NCBI RefSeq assembly: GCF_001039355.2
Contig: NW_019775824.1
Span: 72,890-136,889 of the forward strand
From: Lingula anatina
Lineage: Eukaryota > Brachiopoda > Lingulata > Lingulida > Lingulidae
DNA: 64,000 bases
Direction: 5' to 3'
The position numbers and the translations under genes were made by a program. The notes beneath the pieces were generated by a model. That model was not told the DNA's origin and ran no database searches. It saw only the letters and a list, made by a program, of their open reading frames with translations. Of this stretch, positions 44,538-57,202 are shown one piece after another (positions within the stretch are counted from its first letter, which is position 1; every line of letters starts with the position of its first letter).

Positions 44538-44844
44538 TGAGGGTACATGCATATATAATTACATCACTAGAAAAATAATTCAATAATGCTTAAACACTCA
44601 CCTAATACAATTTTGCCAAAGATTGTCTCTGCAACATGGTGTGTGTGGGTGCTGCCAGCCTGGATCCATAATTGATCTTCATCCGTCATTCTGGTCGGTC
44701 TGATTGGTAGGGGGCGTTAATGTGACAACTGATTCAGTCCACCTCCGTAGAAAACCTCGAGACGCCGGGTCTAGAGCATCGCTCGTGAAGTTGGATGGCA
44801 AAAAAAGGGAATGTCTCAAGTATTTCACATACTCACAAGCTCAC

Positions 44845-44875
44845 AGACACACACACACACACACACACACACACA
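44845..44875. repeat. (CA)n microsatellite
   Basis: About 15 CA units in intergenic DNA. Confidence 0.9.
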
Positions 44876-45225
44876 TCGTGTTGATTAGTGGGATCAATAT
44901 CCGTAACGGAACGACTGACAATAGAATCGTCCTTCGGATAGGGCGGCAGGATTCCATTCCTACCATTCCTGTCACAACATTGAAGAATATATAGACACAG
45001 TGTATGATTTAATCTAGACCACCTCCCACTTATATTGAGATCAGGACTGACTGCCCTGCACGCCGTTAAGGATAACTAAAGTATACGCTTATTATATGTA
45101 ATAAAATGTGCATTTATTCACTCCACAGCAGGTGATATTCACACAATATCGACGTAGTCGTCTTGACGACGTGTACTGTATGTATCTGTATTGCTTGCGC
45201 TACTACCCAGTGCGTATCACCCCCC

Positions 45226-45227
<2 letters not shown>

Positions 45228-45322
<95 letters not shown>
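45228..45322. repeat. (CA)n(CT)n(CA)n compound microsatellite
   Basis: A CA run, then a CT run, then a longer CA run, nearly 95 bp in all. Open frames across it are low-complexity artefacts. Confidence 0.95.
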
Positions 45323-45324
<2 letters not shown>

Positions 45325-46164
45325 CCCCGGTACATACAGAATTATTACAGAGATACAGAAACATGCGCAAATTTGCAACAGTGTTAAATGGATGCAGGGA
45401 ATTGTTATCTTTCACAATTAATATCGTCATGGAGAACAAATGTTTTTTTTTTTTTAATGATATTTATTTTTCTCATTTGAACTGACCCCACGAATGCAAA
45501 GCTCATATGCACATCTTAAAGATCCTTTGTCTTGTCCAAGCGAAAGGATAATTAGAGGACGAACACAAATATAGTGTTCGGAATTTGGCCGGTAGCGGAC
45601 GCTTTTATTGAAAGGTCCCACTAGTAAAAAATGGTGTTAGACATTAAATAATGTTTATTAGTTAAAATTACGCAATGTTATATCATAAAGATTCTTTTTA
45701 ACGAAATTCACGGCCAATCGTTGTGATCATCTTTGTTACATCTGAAGGAAAATTCATTAGCAAAAAGGACACTATGTATAGATCTTAAGAAACAGGAAAT
45801 GCTATTTTACACGTAGGAACACCTCTTTTGACAAGAAACGACCCGAAAAGACTTAGTGTATTACCACGACATAAGACGCTCGTGCTTAAAGAATGTGCGA
45901 AAAGTACCGCGTCCTGTCAGCGTGTTAAAAAGCTAGCCACAATTTACATATCTTGAAGGTAGATCTCAATTTGGGTGGAGTGCTCGGGCACCTGTTACAT
46001 TTATTCGTAGGTCCTGAATCATTATAGACTATTAATCTAGAAACGAGATAATTCAAAAGGTCGGACGAGTTGACTTGGGCGTGATTTTATAGACAAAAGA
46101 AACTGACAAGTTAAAGAGTCACGTGTTCTCGTAACTGTGCTCAAATTTCATTTCTTCCTCTTGG

Positions 46165-46166
<2 letters not shown>

Positions 46167-46237
<71 letters not shown>
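46167..46237. repeat. (CT)n(CA)n compound microsatellite
   Basis: About 20 CT units followed by about 15 CA units. Confidence 0.95.
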
Positions 46238-46243
<6 letters not shown>

Positions 46244-47477
46244 GCAAGAAAGTTTACTTAAAATAGTAGAGGGACAAAATATTAGAATACATATGTTGTT
46301 CTAACATTTGTTCATTCAATGTAAGCGACGGGTAACCTGCATGTTGTCGCAAGTACACGTTCGTGGGTATACGTAAACCAACTACCATTCTTACGTCAAT
46401 GACATTGGGTTACAAATGGCAGCGTGAAAGAAAAAATTGCTGCTAGTATATTGATGTATTCAGAAGCAAGTTGGTGCATCCTTCTATGTTACATTGGCAA
46501 GGATTCCCTGCAAACAATCGTGATCATAAAAATAATATCGCCCGATATCGGAATTACATGTAATATTGCAGTAATTTGAGCTTATTTAAGAATGAGAGCT
46601 CATTTAAGAGGGCTGTTAAAAGGGCTGTAACTACTGCAGAGTTACACGCAGTTTTTTTCTATCAAAAGTAAATTGTATATGGAGGTTTAAGTAATAGTGT
46701 CACTTTGCCTGACGTCATGTTCACCTAAACCAGTCCAGGCTCGACCTTGAACTCTTCGCCTCAACAATACTTCAATATCCAAAAATACATTTTCTTTTTT
46801 TACGCATTTGAAATTCTGAAACAGTGACCAAGCGAGTTGAGCCTTACCTCCTAATAAAATGCTGTAGCAATATCTACGCTAGACCGCATGTATTTTATTG
46901 ACTTTCAAATACTTGTTTGATGAAAATATATCTAGGATTCCTTTGATCAATTTTTATTTTAAAATGTCTTAATAAGCAGCTTAGGGCTCCCCATAACTCA
47001 TCCAGTATTCCCTGAATGACACAGGCGACCATCCACAACGTGGCGGAGGTCATGGATGCGAGAAACTAATGCAAAAAGTGACGCGCAGTCACAGTATTTT
47101 TAGTCTTAAATAACGAGGAACTGAGGGATCACTTTTGATCGCACGCACTCTTTCAAGGTATTAATGTGCACGCACAAGCAATGTATATTATATTGAACGT
47201 CGGAGACATCACATGGCAGTAAGGAACGCAAAGCTAGTAGCGTGCATGGCTGTGTGAACCAAAGGAATAGCATTCGACCAACCGTGTATTCGGCAGGTAT
47301 CCAATTTACTTTGTATCGCTGCAGTTACTGTTCGTTTGGACTGTCCATGATTTAGCAGTGGCGTGTTCACAATATATTGGAGTTTTGGATCGTATATGGC
47401 AAGTTTTATAGATTTAGTCATTCCCTGGGCTGATTTATTTACGTCCGTTTCCTAGAATTATGTCCATTCTTTTGCCT

Positions 47478-47478
<1 letters not shown>

Positions 47479-47515
<37 letters not shown>
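47479..47515. repeat. (TA)n microsatellite
   Basis: About 18 TA units in intergenic DNA. Confidence 0.95.
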
Positions 47516-47519
<4 letters not shown>

Positions 47520-48033
47520 CTTATTTTTATAAAATTTGGGAATATTAGCATATCCGAAAAATGTATTTCAATATTCACAGTACTTGGGAGGTTACACGTC
47601 GTACATGCGCGTGTCCTGTCAAATATGCTCCATTTATTATTTCAAAAATACACCTGTATTATCAGGATGGAGATGGGGTGTCAAAACCTTGTCAAACTTT
47701 TTTACAATGCGATATCAAGTTTTTATAGTTTTAAAACTGTATTGCAAAAATATCAAAGACATTTATTGCAAAGGTGAAATTTGCGCACAAATCATTAAAG
47801 GCATATCTCTTATCTGTCAACAGAACGTATAAAACTACACGCTAAACCAGCAGACCATATGGTATTACAGCAATAAAATAGGAAGATAAAAATTCCGCCT
47901 GGTTGCATTGCACGCATGGCCTATCTTATGAAATTCCGGTTCCCCAGTCATCTTACCTACAGTGTTTTTAAACATGTTTAGTGTACGCGACAACTGGGGG
48001 TCCTATCACTGTTCTAATAAGAACTTTTCATTT

Positions 48034-48586
48034 GCGTTTTTTTTTTTTTTTTCGTTTTAAATGACAGTTGCTCCCGAAGCTCTTCCTTTGTAAAATATAC
48101 GTTTTCAAGAATAAGCAACAATATATAACTGAATCTAACAGAATATGCGATACAAGATATAATTATAATTATTATCTTTGTCATGGGTAAAATCATGTTG
48201 ACTCTGACATGACACCCACGTTTCATTTCTGATGCACCCTCTCCCGCGCCTCAAGTATTCGGCAAGCGCAGAAAACGTATTTCGTAAGAGCCAGGTTGAG
48301 ACNTTTTTTTTTTTTTTTTTTTTTTTTTGTCCGTGCATTTGAAATGACAATTGCTCGGGAAGCCCTTTCCTTTGTAAAGTATACGTTTTCAAGAATAAGC
48401 AACAATATGTAACTGAATCTAACAGAATATGCGATACAAGATATAATTATAATTATTATCTTTGTCATGGGTAAAATCATGTTGACTCTGACATGACGCC
48501 CACGTTTCATTTCTGATGCACCCTCTCCCGCGCCTCAAGTATTCGGCAAGAGCAGAAAACGTATTTCGTAAGAGCCAGGTTGAGAC
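48034..48586. repeat. Direct duplication of about 270 bp separated by an N
   Basis: 48034-48302 and 48304-48586 both run from a poly-T through aatatacgttttcaagaata-like sequence to agagccaggttgagac, with about ten single-base differences. The N at 48303 lies exactly at the join, followed by a poly-T. This looks like two alleles placed end to end. Confidence 0.85.
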
Positions 48587-50600
48587 GTTCTCGATCCAAA
48601 GTCATATCGAATCGATTGCACACCAGCCACGTAGTAGGCAAATTTGAAGGTCTACTTGTTCGGAAAAGTAGAAAAATTAGCGACGGGGTTTTGGGGAGGA
48701 ATTCCCTCTAGCCATCCTCCCCCTTCTTACATCCCAGTTATCGTTATGTCTTCACAAGGAGGTATAAACTTGATAGCTTTAAGGGATAACTGTTCAAAAA
48801 TATCGTGATTATTTATTATCATACATAATTATATTGAAATTTAATATATTTCTTTGGGTTGTTAACAATATTTTAATGTGAAATATGAATATCACACTAA
48901 CACTAAATCTTTCACTCGTTAATTACCCTTTTCCACGTCAACGTTGTTTGATGCTTGCAAATCATGACCCTCCACACAGCTTATAGCAGCTTTAGGTAGA
49001 TATGACTCGGATATATCTTGATGTCTGCACTCACAGGAATAACTGTTGATAACGATGATAATTCTAATTGCTGTACTAATGATGATATCGTTCAAATCAT
49101 GACGCCAAAACTGAAATAATCATATGCGTTGGGGAGGGGTTACCGAGGGCGTTTGACACTAGCTATAGTCCACAATAAGGGTAATGAAATGTTACTATTA
49201 ATACAGTTACGCCGTTAACTTGAAGCACTAAGTCTTACAAACTGTGAACTGTGAAAGGCAGCAGTAATCATTATCCATTACATATTTTGATTGTGGCACT
49301 TCCTAGCTACAAGTGTATACATATGTAGGGGCAATAGTTAGACAATTTCAACTGAATCGCTATCCAAATATTACAGGTATAACCCTCACCCCCCTCACAT
49401 ACACACTCACGCTTGTGCCTCTGTATCCGTGAAATGTGATCATAATTTCACAATTCAAGAAGTGTGACACCTTTTTTACGACGGAATGTTCTGCGTATTT
49501 TACAGGAATTGTTAATAACAATAGCAAGATACCCATTTTATTGAATACTTAGTAGCGAAAGGCCTAGAAACGAGAAACACACATATGTAACGTTCTAAAC
49601 TAAGGATTAAAATCGCATTAACCTAAAACGTAGAAAAAGATTGCATAAATGACCTGACTTGGCAACGTTAATCGGGGATCCTAGGGCTTCCATTATTTAC
49701 CTGCAATGGGTATTCAGATTATTCAAATAAGATGACATGCTCTTTTATTCTTCAGTGGATTTATGCTTCGAATATTGTCTTCAATTCTAATGAGGTCTCC
49801 GTGTGACCATAAACAACCACGCTTATTACGCAAATGGACAAGTAGGAAACAATAAAAGTTGTTTGATATCACTAACTATCCGCCTATTCTATTAAAATCC
49901 ACCGAAGGACCAACCCTCATGCGTGTATTCAATAAAATTTCTCTGCTTTATCGAGAAAGCGATATTTCTCCAGAGGAAGCCGACATGATAAAATGCCTCA
50001 ATTACTTTCGACAAAGATCGCGGTTTCTGATACAGCTGTTTTCTAACACCTTGGCGGAGTCTTATCAGGTTGGGTTCCCTTCTAATTGCAGGTGAGTGAG
50101 CGCCCGGTGATGTATGCGCCCTCTCCGCATACTGTGTGGAACCCAGGCCCAACACCTTGACAACACTACCCGCTGTGACGATCACCTCTTAGTACAGTGG
50201 AGTGGAAAGTGAGTGAAGGAGAGACAGTGAGGTTATTTGCACTCAAGCTCCTGTTTCGTTTGCACCAACAGCAACTGGACAGCTGCTGTTTATTCGATTA
50301 AACCATAGCTGACTGAGCAAGTTCTGACTATTGTTGGGTCAAGTATATACAAGGATACGGTTTAATTAAAGGTATATTTGGCAGTGGAAGAGATTATTCC
50401 ATCGTCTAGTTAACGTGCGCCGTTACTTAAGTTAATGAGTGCATACGTAGTGCACTGTGATACCATTCACAGTTAGTGGAAAAGAGACGCTCTGCCTGAA
50501 CTATGGCACAAGTCAGCTGACACAGGACAGACTTTATTCATTTTGACCCTGTTCTTACTTACCTAGCAATTTCAAAAGTGACATAAACTTTTTTGAAACC

Positions 50601-53000
50601 ATGGATGAGACGGCCGCGATGTATGCGGCAGTTCAGAAGCATTCAACGCCCGTAGCTCCGCCTCGGAGTCGAAAGAAAAGCAGCACTAGTAGCAGCACCA
50701 GTGGCAGCACCAGTGGCAGCTCTACTCCCAGAACAAACCAGGACCCTGTCGCCCCGCCTAGACGGAAATCGGTGGAAAAACAAAACCGATTGGTGGAATA
50801 TAAGGAAGTCTATAGTAGCCTTCGATCTGCTTGCAAGTCACATAACCACGAGAAGATCAAGGACTTATTAAAGACACACGAAAAAGCAGCTCTAGATTTG
50901 TGTACCCGGTTTGAACAGTCGGAGGGGCAGGGGTCTCTGATGGCGAACGCGGCGTTAAACTGTGCTACAGACACCTTAAAATTGTTCTTCGATGCCGGAA
51001 TTCCTGTTAACTGCATGGATTTGAACGGAGAAACGGCTCTTCACGCAGCTGTCAAGGGAAACCATGACGCCGTCGTACACTTTCTTTTAAAGAATTACAC
51101 CGAAGTGGACGTGGAATTACGAGACTTGGACGGCGCGACAGCTCTGATAACGGCGGTTGAAAACGGCAACATAGAAATCGTTAAGATGTTACTGGATTGC
51201 AAATGCAATCCAAACTGTTCCTACAAACACGGGTTTACTGCTCTGCAACAAGCGGCCGCACATTCAGAAGTAGAAATATGCAAGGTGTTACTGGAGAACG
51301 GCAAGGATATCGATATCAATCAGCCAGACGAGGACGGAAACACGCCGCTGATTTTGGCAGCAAGCATAGGGTGTGAGAAAGTTGTAGAGGCATTAATAAA
51401 GCATGGTGACTGCGACATAAATCGCCACAACAAACAGGGCTTTACGGCACTCCACGGGGCAGTGGACGGCGGATACAGGGACGTTGTGTCCATCCTTGTT
51501 GAGGCAGGTGCGCAGGTAAACCAAGTCCCGTCAACCGGTGTGACAGCTCTTTTCCAAGCTGTGGAAAATGGATTCGATGAAATCGTAGAGATCCTTCTAG
51601 AGAACAAAGCTGACGTCACGTTAGCTAAACCGGATGGGTCAACCCCTCTTCACGTCGCTGCATCTAAAGGGCGTGAGCAAACGCTGCGGAAGCTCATCAA
51701 ATCAGGCGCTTGTATCGACCAGCAAGACAATGCCGGTGCCACGCCCTTGTTTGACGCGGCTTCCAAGGGACAAGAAGAAGCCGTGAAACTCCTCATCGCC
51801 GCCGGGGCTAACTTGCAGTTATCGGATAAAGAAGAATGGACGCACTTACACGTAGCTGCCAGCAACGGGCACGCAAATTTAATAGAACTTCTGGTGGATG
51901 CCGCAAGCGATAACATAAATAAACAAGGCAAGGCGGGGGTAACGGCTCTGTATCTTGCAGCCCAAAATGGTCACGTGGTGGCTGTCAGCGACTTGCTGGA
52001 ACTAGGCGCCGACTTGAACATTGCAGAAACAACCAAGTCTCGCACTCCTCTCTTCGCCGCCGCTCTCAACGGTCACCTCGATATCATCAAGTTGCTTCTT
52101 TCAAAGGGCGCCGACATCAACTCGCCGGCATCCAACGGCTGTACACCACTCATGGCGGCCACGTCGTCACGCCACACTAGAGTCGTCAACTTTCTCCTAG
52201 AGAACGGTGCCAAGGTCTCCGGACACGATGATAAAGGGTTCGGTGCTCTCCACCTCGCCTCAGCCAGTGGGGATATTACTCTGGCTAAGTTATTCGTCGC
52301 TGCCGGGGCTGATGTTGACGCTCAGTCTTTTACTGGCATAACAAGTTTGTATCTTGCGGCACAAAACGGCCAAACTGATATGATAAGGTTTCTGCACTCT
52401 AAACAAACTGACATGAACGTCATTGGGAAGAACGGGTATAGCGCTCTCCATATAGCGACCATTATGGGTCAAGAAGATTCGGTAAAGACGCTGCTTGAGG
52501 AAGGTGCTGACAGCGATGTTTGCAGTGCAAAAGGAGACACCAGTTTGCTGCTTTCCGTGATCTACGAAAAGTCAACCATCACAGAAATCTTAATATCATA
52601 TGGTGCAGACGTGAACTGCAAAGACTCAGACCAAAAAACGCCCCTTCACCACGCCATAGAGAGGCATGATATTCTAATGTTGGAACTTCTCTTGGAAAAT
52701 GACGCTGACCCGAACAGCCAAGATGTCGCTGGCTGGACCCCGCTTCACATAGCGTCTCAGTTAGGGGACACCGATGCAGTCTCCGCTCTACTTTCCAATG
52801 GCGCTGACGTCAACAAAGGTGACGTCGACATGACGACACCCCTTCACGTGGCTGTTTACGCCAAACGCACTGGGGTCACGAAGCAGCTTGTTAAGGCTGG
52901 TGCCGATGTTTTAGCAGCCGGCTTTAAAGGACAGTCTCCCATGGACTTGGCGGTGACCTCTGAGATACGCAGAATTCTGGACGCTGCTGTAAAGCGGTGA
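50601..53000 (+). CDS. Intronless ankyrin-repeat protein, 799 aa
   Basis: A single open frame starts at an ideal Kozak site (gaaaccATGGat) and ends in TGA. Residues 1-65 are a Ser/Thr/Pro/Arg-rich disordered segment with two basic proline motifs, VAPPRSRKK and VAPPRRKS, of the kind that bind SH3 domains. Residues about 66-105 look helical. From about 107 to the end there are roughly 21 ankyrin repeats with G-x-TPLHxAA and LLxxGADxN cores (for example DVAGWTPLHIASQLGDTDAV). No other domain, signal peptide or membrane segment is seen. The frame is clearly richer in GC than its flanks. Ankyrin stacks are protein-binding scaffolds; the partner and role here are unknown. The lack of introns beside intron-rich neighbours suggests a retrocopy origin or a lineage-specific expansion. 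Confidence 0.95.
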   Translation: MDETAAMYAAVQKHSTPVAPPRSRKKSSTSSSTSGSTSGSSTPRTNQDPVAPPRRKSVEKQNRLVEYKEVYSSLRSACKSHNHEKIKDLLKTHEKAALDLCTRFEQSEGQGSLMANAALNCATDTLKLFFDAGIPVNCMDLNGETALHAAVKGNHDAVVHFLLKNYTEVDVELRDLDGATALITAVENGNIEIVKMLLDCKCNPNCSYKHGFTALQQAAAHSEVEICKVLLENGKDIDINQPDEDGNTPLILAASIGCEKVVEALIKHGDCDINRHNKQGFTALHGAVDGGYRDVVSILVEAGAQVNQVPSTGVTALFQAVENGFDEIVEILLENKADVTLAKPDGSTPLHVAASKGREQTLRKLIKSGACIDQQDNAGATPLFDAASKGQEEAVKLLIAAGANLQLSDKEEWTHLHVAASNGHANLIELLVDAASDNINKQGKAGVTALYLAAQNGHVVAVSDLLELGADLNIAETTKSRTPLFAAALNGHLDIIKLLLSKGADINSPASNGCTPLMAATSSRHTRVVNFLLENGAKVSGHDDKGFGALHLASASGDITLAKLFVAAGADVDAQSFTGITSLYLAAQNGQTDMIRFLHSKQTDMNVIGKNGYSALHIATIMGQEDSVKTLLEEGADSDVCSAKGDTSLLLSVIYEKSTITEILISYGADVNCKDSDQKTPLHHAIERHDILMLELLLENDADPNSQDVAGWTPLHIASQLGDTDAVSALLSNGADVNKGDVDMTTPLHVAVYAKRTGVTKQLVKAGADVLAAGFKGQSPMDLAVTSEIRRILDAAVKR

Positions 53001-54635
53001 AGCTAAAAAACTAGTCAACTGATTTTCTTTTTATTGGTATCACTTACTAGGACAATACCATGGATGTAACACGACTGATTTAAAAAGCATTCATATTAAT
53101 TGATCTCGCATATGACTTTGCAGAGTACGATATGAACTCTCCATGTTGTCACAGCATATCCCCAACAGCAAGTTATATAGTAGATACATTCAAAAACCTG
53201 GTACAAACGACATTGGCGTATTCATCAGATGGCATCCTTCATCTTCATCCAAAACAAGAGGGAAGAAGATATCATTAGACACATGTCATCATAACCGTTT
53301 AAGGGCATGAATTTCTGTTAAACAAATGTCAGTATATAGTCATTATATTTATAATAAGCCCGTACGTCGCGGTAACATTATTACTTCCAGAGTTTGCAAA
53401 AAGATACGTCGCAGCAGAAATACAATGAAACAGATTTATGTAATGCATTTAAGCAGTTACCGTAATTAGACGTACAATAATAGCTGGGTTGTAGTTACAC
53501 AAATACAATTGCATGTATTTCACATGTGAACTCATTTTCTTGCTTTTTTGACGAAATAATTTGGGCACAGCAGACAGGAGAAAGGAGATGTTTTGGGGAA
53601 GATGAGAAAAACCAAGGGACAGGGCCGATTTTCGAATATCATTCACAAATTTACTGGTTATTTCTGACCTGACACGTCTACTGGATACTCATTTATCAAC
53701 TTCATGTGAATTTTTATGTTTAGCATTTTTTGGGGGAGGGCATATGAACGTTCAAATGCTCATCACAAAATTTGAATAATAATGACATATTTCAAACTTA
53801 AATCATGGATGCTAATCATTCGAATGTAAGAGATTAAATAGAGGCCACTTATATACAGATGGTGTGATGGAAAGATGAAATTTCAACATATTACTCAGAA
53901 CGCCTATTTTAATATTAATGTATTTGAATCCGGCATCTTTCACATCTGGCTGGTGACCAGCTTTCTCCGACTTGGCCGCCAATGGCAAATAAACTTGAAC
54001 CAAGATAAGTTACTTTTGTGTTATTTTAACAATGCACATAAATTAAGCATGGCAAGCAAGAGAAAACATCAAAAAGAAATCCACAGGGACTTTGCCGTTC
54101 GTTAGATACATGTATATATTTCTGAGCCGAAGAATGTGTGTATTTATCTTACATTTAAAGACCAATGTATTGGCAAAATCAATACAAAAAAATGTCACTG
54201 GAGTATCTACCGTAACTATAGTTCCGTTAACACCCTCAAACCTGAAGCTTAGACATATGAGAACATCGAATGTCTTATATTTGGAAATATATACAGTTTT
54301 TATCTAAGTCGAAATTGATTAAACATACAGCCGGGTTTTTTTCACTTGCCGTGGGAACGTAGGTGCTGACTGCAACAAAAAGCACAGATGGGTCTATTAT
54401 TAAAGACGCATCACAGCTCGAAACAGAGTTTATTGCGTTAGCAATTCTATGCCTTATCTGAAGGAAATTGATGCTAAAGGAATATATAATCACTAACGGT
54501 TTTGTTAATTGATCGTCTCAGTAGGATACTTAATCACCCCAACCCCACGGTCATGTTCACGGTATACAAAATCTACCCAGTGCCGGATTTGCTAAGAATA
54601 CGTACACAGGAAAGGTTTTCATGTTATCTCACACA
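53001..54635. other. No gene recognised between the ankyrin and PAN genes
   Basis: AT-rich sequence that would hold the ankyrin 3'UTR and the promoter of the PAN gene. AATAAA hexamers occur only about 1 kb after the stop (53988-53993). No exon or repeat family member was recognised. Confidence 0.5.
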
Positions 54636-55929
54636 ATGGACGGCCGATCAGTACTAGTTTTGCCATTCCTTTCCTTCTGCGTCGTAGGAGCTTTCAGTTC
54701 CGGTAAAGTAGCCGACGAATGAGATTATATTAACGTATTTTCGAACATTTGTTTTGTTTTGTATTTATTTTTCTTCTTTTACAATTTTCATGGCAGTTGT
54801 GCGTAATTAATAGACAAAATTAAGGTATCAAATGTATCAACGTTTATTTTGCGAGGCGACTTACATGACCCACCTCTTTATTTTCCAGTTGCTCTTTTCA
54901 TATTTATTTTTATTATCCATTTCGATGCAAGTGAATTTGATATAATGACTATGACCTAATACATTCTATAACAACGGCAGTAAAACTCAAATGCATTAAT
55001 TTAGGCAATATTAAAACGAAGGTAATAAACTATATACATCGGATGACTCTGTATAACTGGTGATTATTATCTTCTCATAGATTTGCATTCCTGCTACGTA
55101 CCATGTGACGTGTTAACATTCAATAAAAGAAATTAAACCATGATTTTCCTTTTGAAGCGTGAGAAAACAAAACTAGTGTATATCGTGATTAAGTTTAAGA
55201 AAGATATTTACATAGTAGAGAGACACATAATAAGTGCTAGGCAATAAAGGGTGTGACAGAGCAAGAAGTTGAGCAAGAAGTTGTAAAGAGTACAACTTCT
55301 TGGACAGAGGGTGTGAATTCAAGTAGTATTTTGCCCAAAGCAGTGGATCCACCAATCAAGTAACGATGGAGTTCATTCTGGCTAAAACATGCTACATGTA
55401 TTCAAGTTCCTATTTCTGATTATTAAAATAGATCAGTTCGGAGGCTGGTGCGTAAAGCATTCAAAAGTATATCAGTCAGTGTGCTGACACACAAAGCGAC
55501 AAACAAAGTTCCTTTCACTGTACCGTACATCTATAAGAAGCCAAAAAGTGCTTTAGAAATACTCATTCACAGGGACACGTTCTCATATTACACGATTGCG
55601 TTGTCATGAAAATGCGTTTAATTGTGAAGTGGCGTAGTCATTTTCCACGATAATCAAAGATCCTTTTTATATATTCAGATCGCCGAGCCTACTACCGTCG
55701 TGTTCTCCTGTCACACCATCCTGATGACTTGTTGGATACAAAAACTGTGTTGACCGCCATGAACTGCGCACGCGCATGTCTCAAGACGGCACAGTGCGCG
55801 GGGTTTAACGTCAGCAGAGGACGCGCTTTCAACAACGGAACAGCATACACGTGCGAAATACTCTCTGGCCCTTTCAATACCTCTGCATTGCAAAGCAGTG
55901 TTGATTATGATTTCTGGGAGCTTCAGTAA
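54636..55929 (+). CDS. Small secreted PAN/apple-domain protein, two exons, 105 aa
   Basis: Exon 54636-54702 encodes Met and a signal peptide (RSVLVLPFLSFCVVGAFSS) and ends in phase 1 at GTAAAG. Exon 55679-55929, after ttcag, encodes one PAN/apple-type module and stops at TAA. The module has the ALxxCARACLxxxxCxGFxV pattern (TAMNCARACLKTAQCAGFNV), a later YTCEIL cysteine and the closing DYDFWELQ, typical of PAN modules. PAN modules bind proteins or sugars outside the cell. Two N-glycosylation sites (FNVS, NNGT) are visible. There is only one module and no partner domain, so it may be a lectin-like secreted protein. A poly(A) signal lies at 56045-56050. Confidence 0.8.
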
Positions 55930-56044
55930 ATGCATTACCGATGAAGTTGGCGTGAAAGTGCATTGTACAAATAACACACCTGGTTGACCTGCCAGCAACA
56001 CCAAGGCTTATGTTGAACTTTTTTAGGGGGGGGGGGGAGGGGTA

Positions 56045-56050
56045 AATAAA
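56045..56050 (+). promoter_or_regulatory. Poly(A) signal of the PAN-domain gene
   Basis: AATAAA about 115 bp after the TAA stop, just after a short poly-G run. Confidence 0.6.
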
Positions 56051-57202
56051 GTGCGTGAAGTGCGTTATAAAATGTCATATTCTGCACATGGCACTATAAT
56101 TTCCAAGGTACTCGTTATAGCATTGTCATAGTAAAGAGCATTTTTCTGTACGGCTCAAAAACTCACACCTAGGAACTATGAAGTTGAAAAGCAGTATAGA
56201 CGTTTGTTACAGGCAACCGCTTTGAAGGTTATAGGAATATTAGCGGGAAACACTGCATTCCAAACACAGAGATAAGCAGACCCCTACCACCTCTATCATC
56301 CGTAATAAGGAAAAGAAGACTGAATTTTGCCATACACCCTGTCCGAACACTAAATCAATCAAGCTTATCTTTAAGTTTTGGGCACCGCCAGGTAGGGAGG
56401 CTAATCTAGGCAGACCAAATATTACCTATACAGACACTTTCATGATTAATACCAACAAAAATACTAGGACTATTGACACGGAAGCTACTCTGTTGCTACC
56501 ATTTCACCTATGGCCTGGAGCGAAGGAGAGTGTATATGGGAGGGTTTACCTACCCAAATGACTCTGAACTCCATCCTTATTCGCCTGCTAACCCGACTGC
56601 TAGCCTGCTAATCTGATCGATAGTCTTTTGATCCGACTGCTAGCCTGCCAATCCGACTGCAAGCCTGCTAACCCAAATATTATCAGTCCGATTGCATTTT
56701 TTTAATGCTCACAGATTTTAAAAGAAATATTTAGGACTTACACCATTCCCAGAACTGAGTTGTTGTTCGATATCCTTTTAATGCACTAAGCCAGTGGCAG
56801 GTTACTTGTACTTTGATTGACATACCCACAGAAATAAAAAAAATATTAGTTAAAACTGCAGTATAGACACTGTTCAATGATATTTTGTAAAGATCATTTT
56901 AATAAAAAATTTCCATAATCCAAAAACAGAAGTAAAACGAAGCCGAAAACAGTTCACGGGAAATTCTTGCCTGTTTTAGAAAATACTGAAGGAACAGTTT
57001 ATCATGATATCGTTGTGTATAACAGGGCTGGTTTGACTAATTATAATACACTTTAGCCCGGAAACATTGGTCTATTTCATTTCAAGAGCCATAGCAACCC
57101 ACCCTAATAATGTAAGTACCGGTCTGAAACATTAAGCGCAGTTTTCTTGTTATCGCTAATAACATTTCGTGTGATTGAAATGACACTATTTGTCGTAGGT
57201 TA

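Larger units (their letters stand above)
43950..50600. other. ACSF2-like 3'UTR, then gene-poor repeat-rich DNA and the 5' flank of the ankyrin gene
   Basis: I see no supported coding exon on either strand. Contents: a dispersed repeat (44361-44537), several CA/CT arrays, a TA array (47479-47515), a direct duplication around an N (48034-48586), and the 5' flank of the ankyrin gene. An open stretch at 49859-50095 ends in TGCAG|GTGAGT and could be a 5' leader exon with a donor, but its peptide has no recognisable features. Confidence 0.55.

Noticed and set aside
45108-45485. 125-codon open frame over CA/CT arrays
   Set aside because: Low-complexity translation of microsatellites.
49859-50095. 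Possible coding exon upstream of the ankyrin gene
   Set aside because: No recognisable protein features, and both strands are open over the same bases; kept only as a possible leader.
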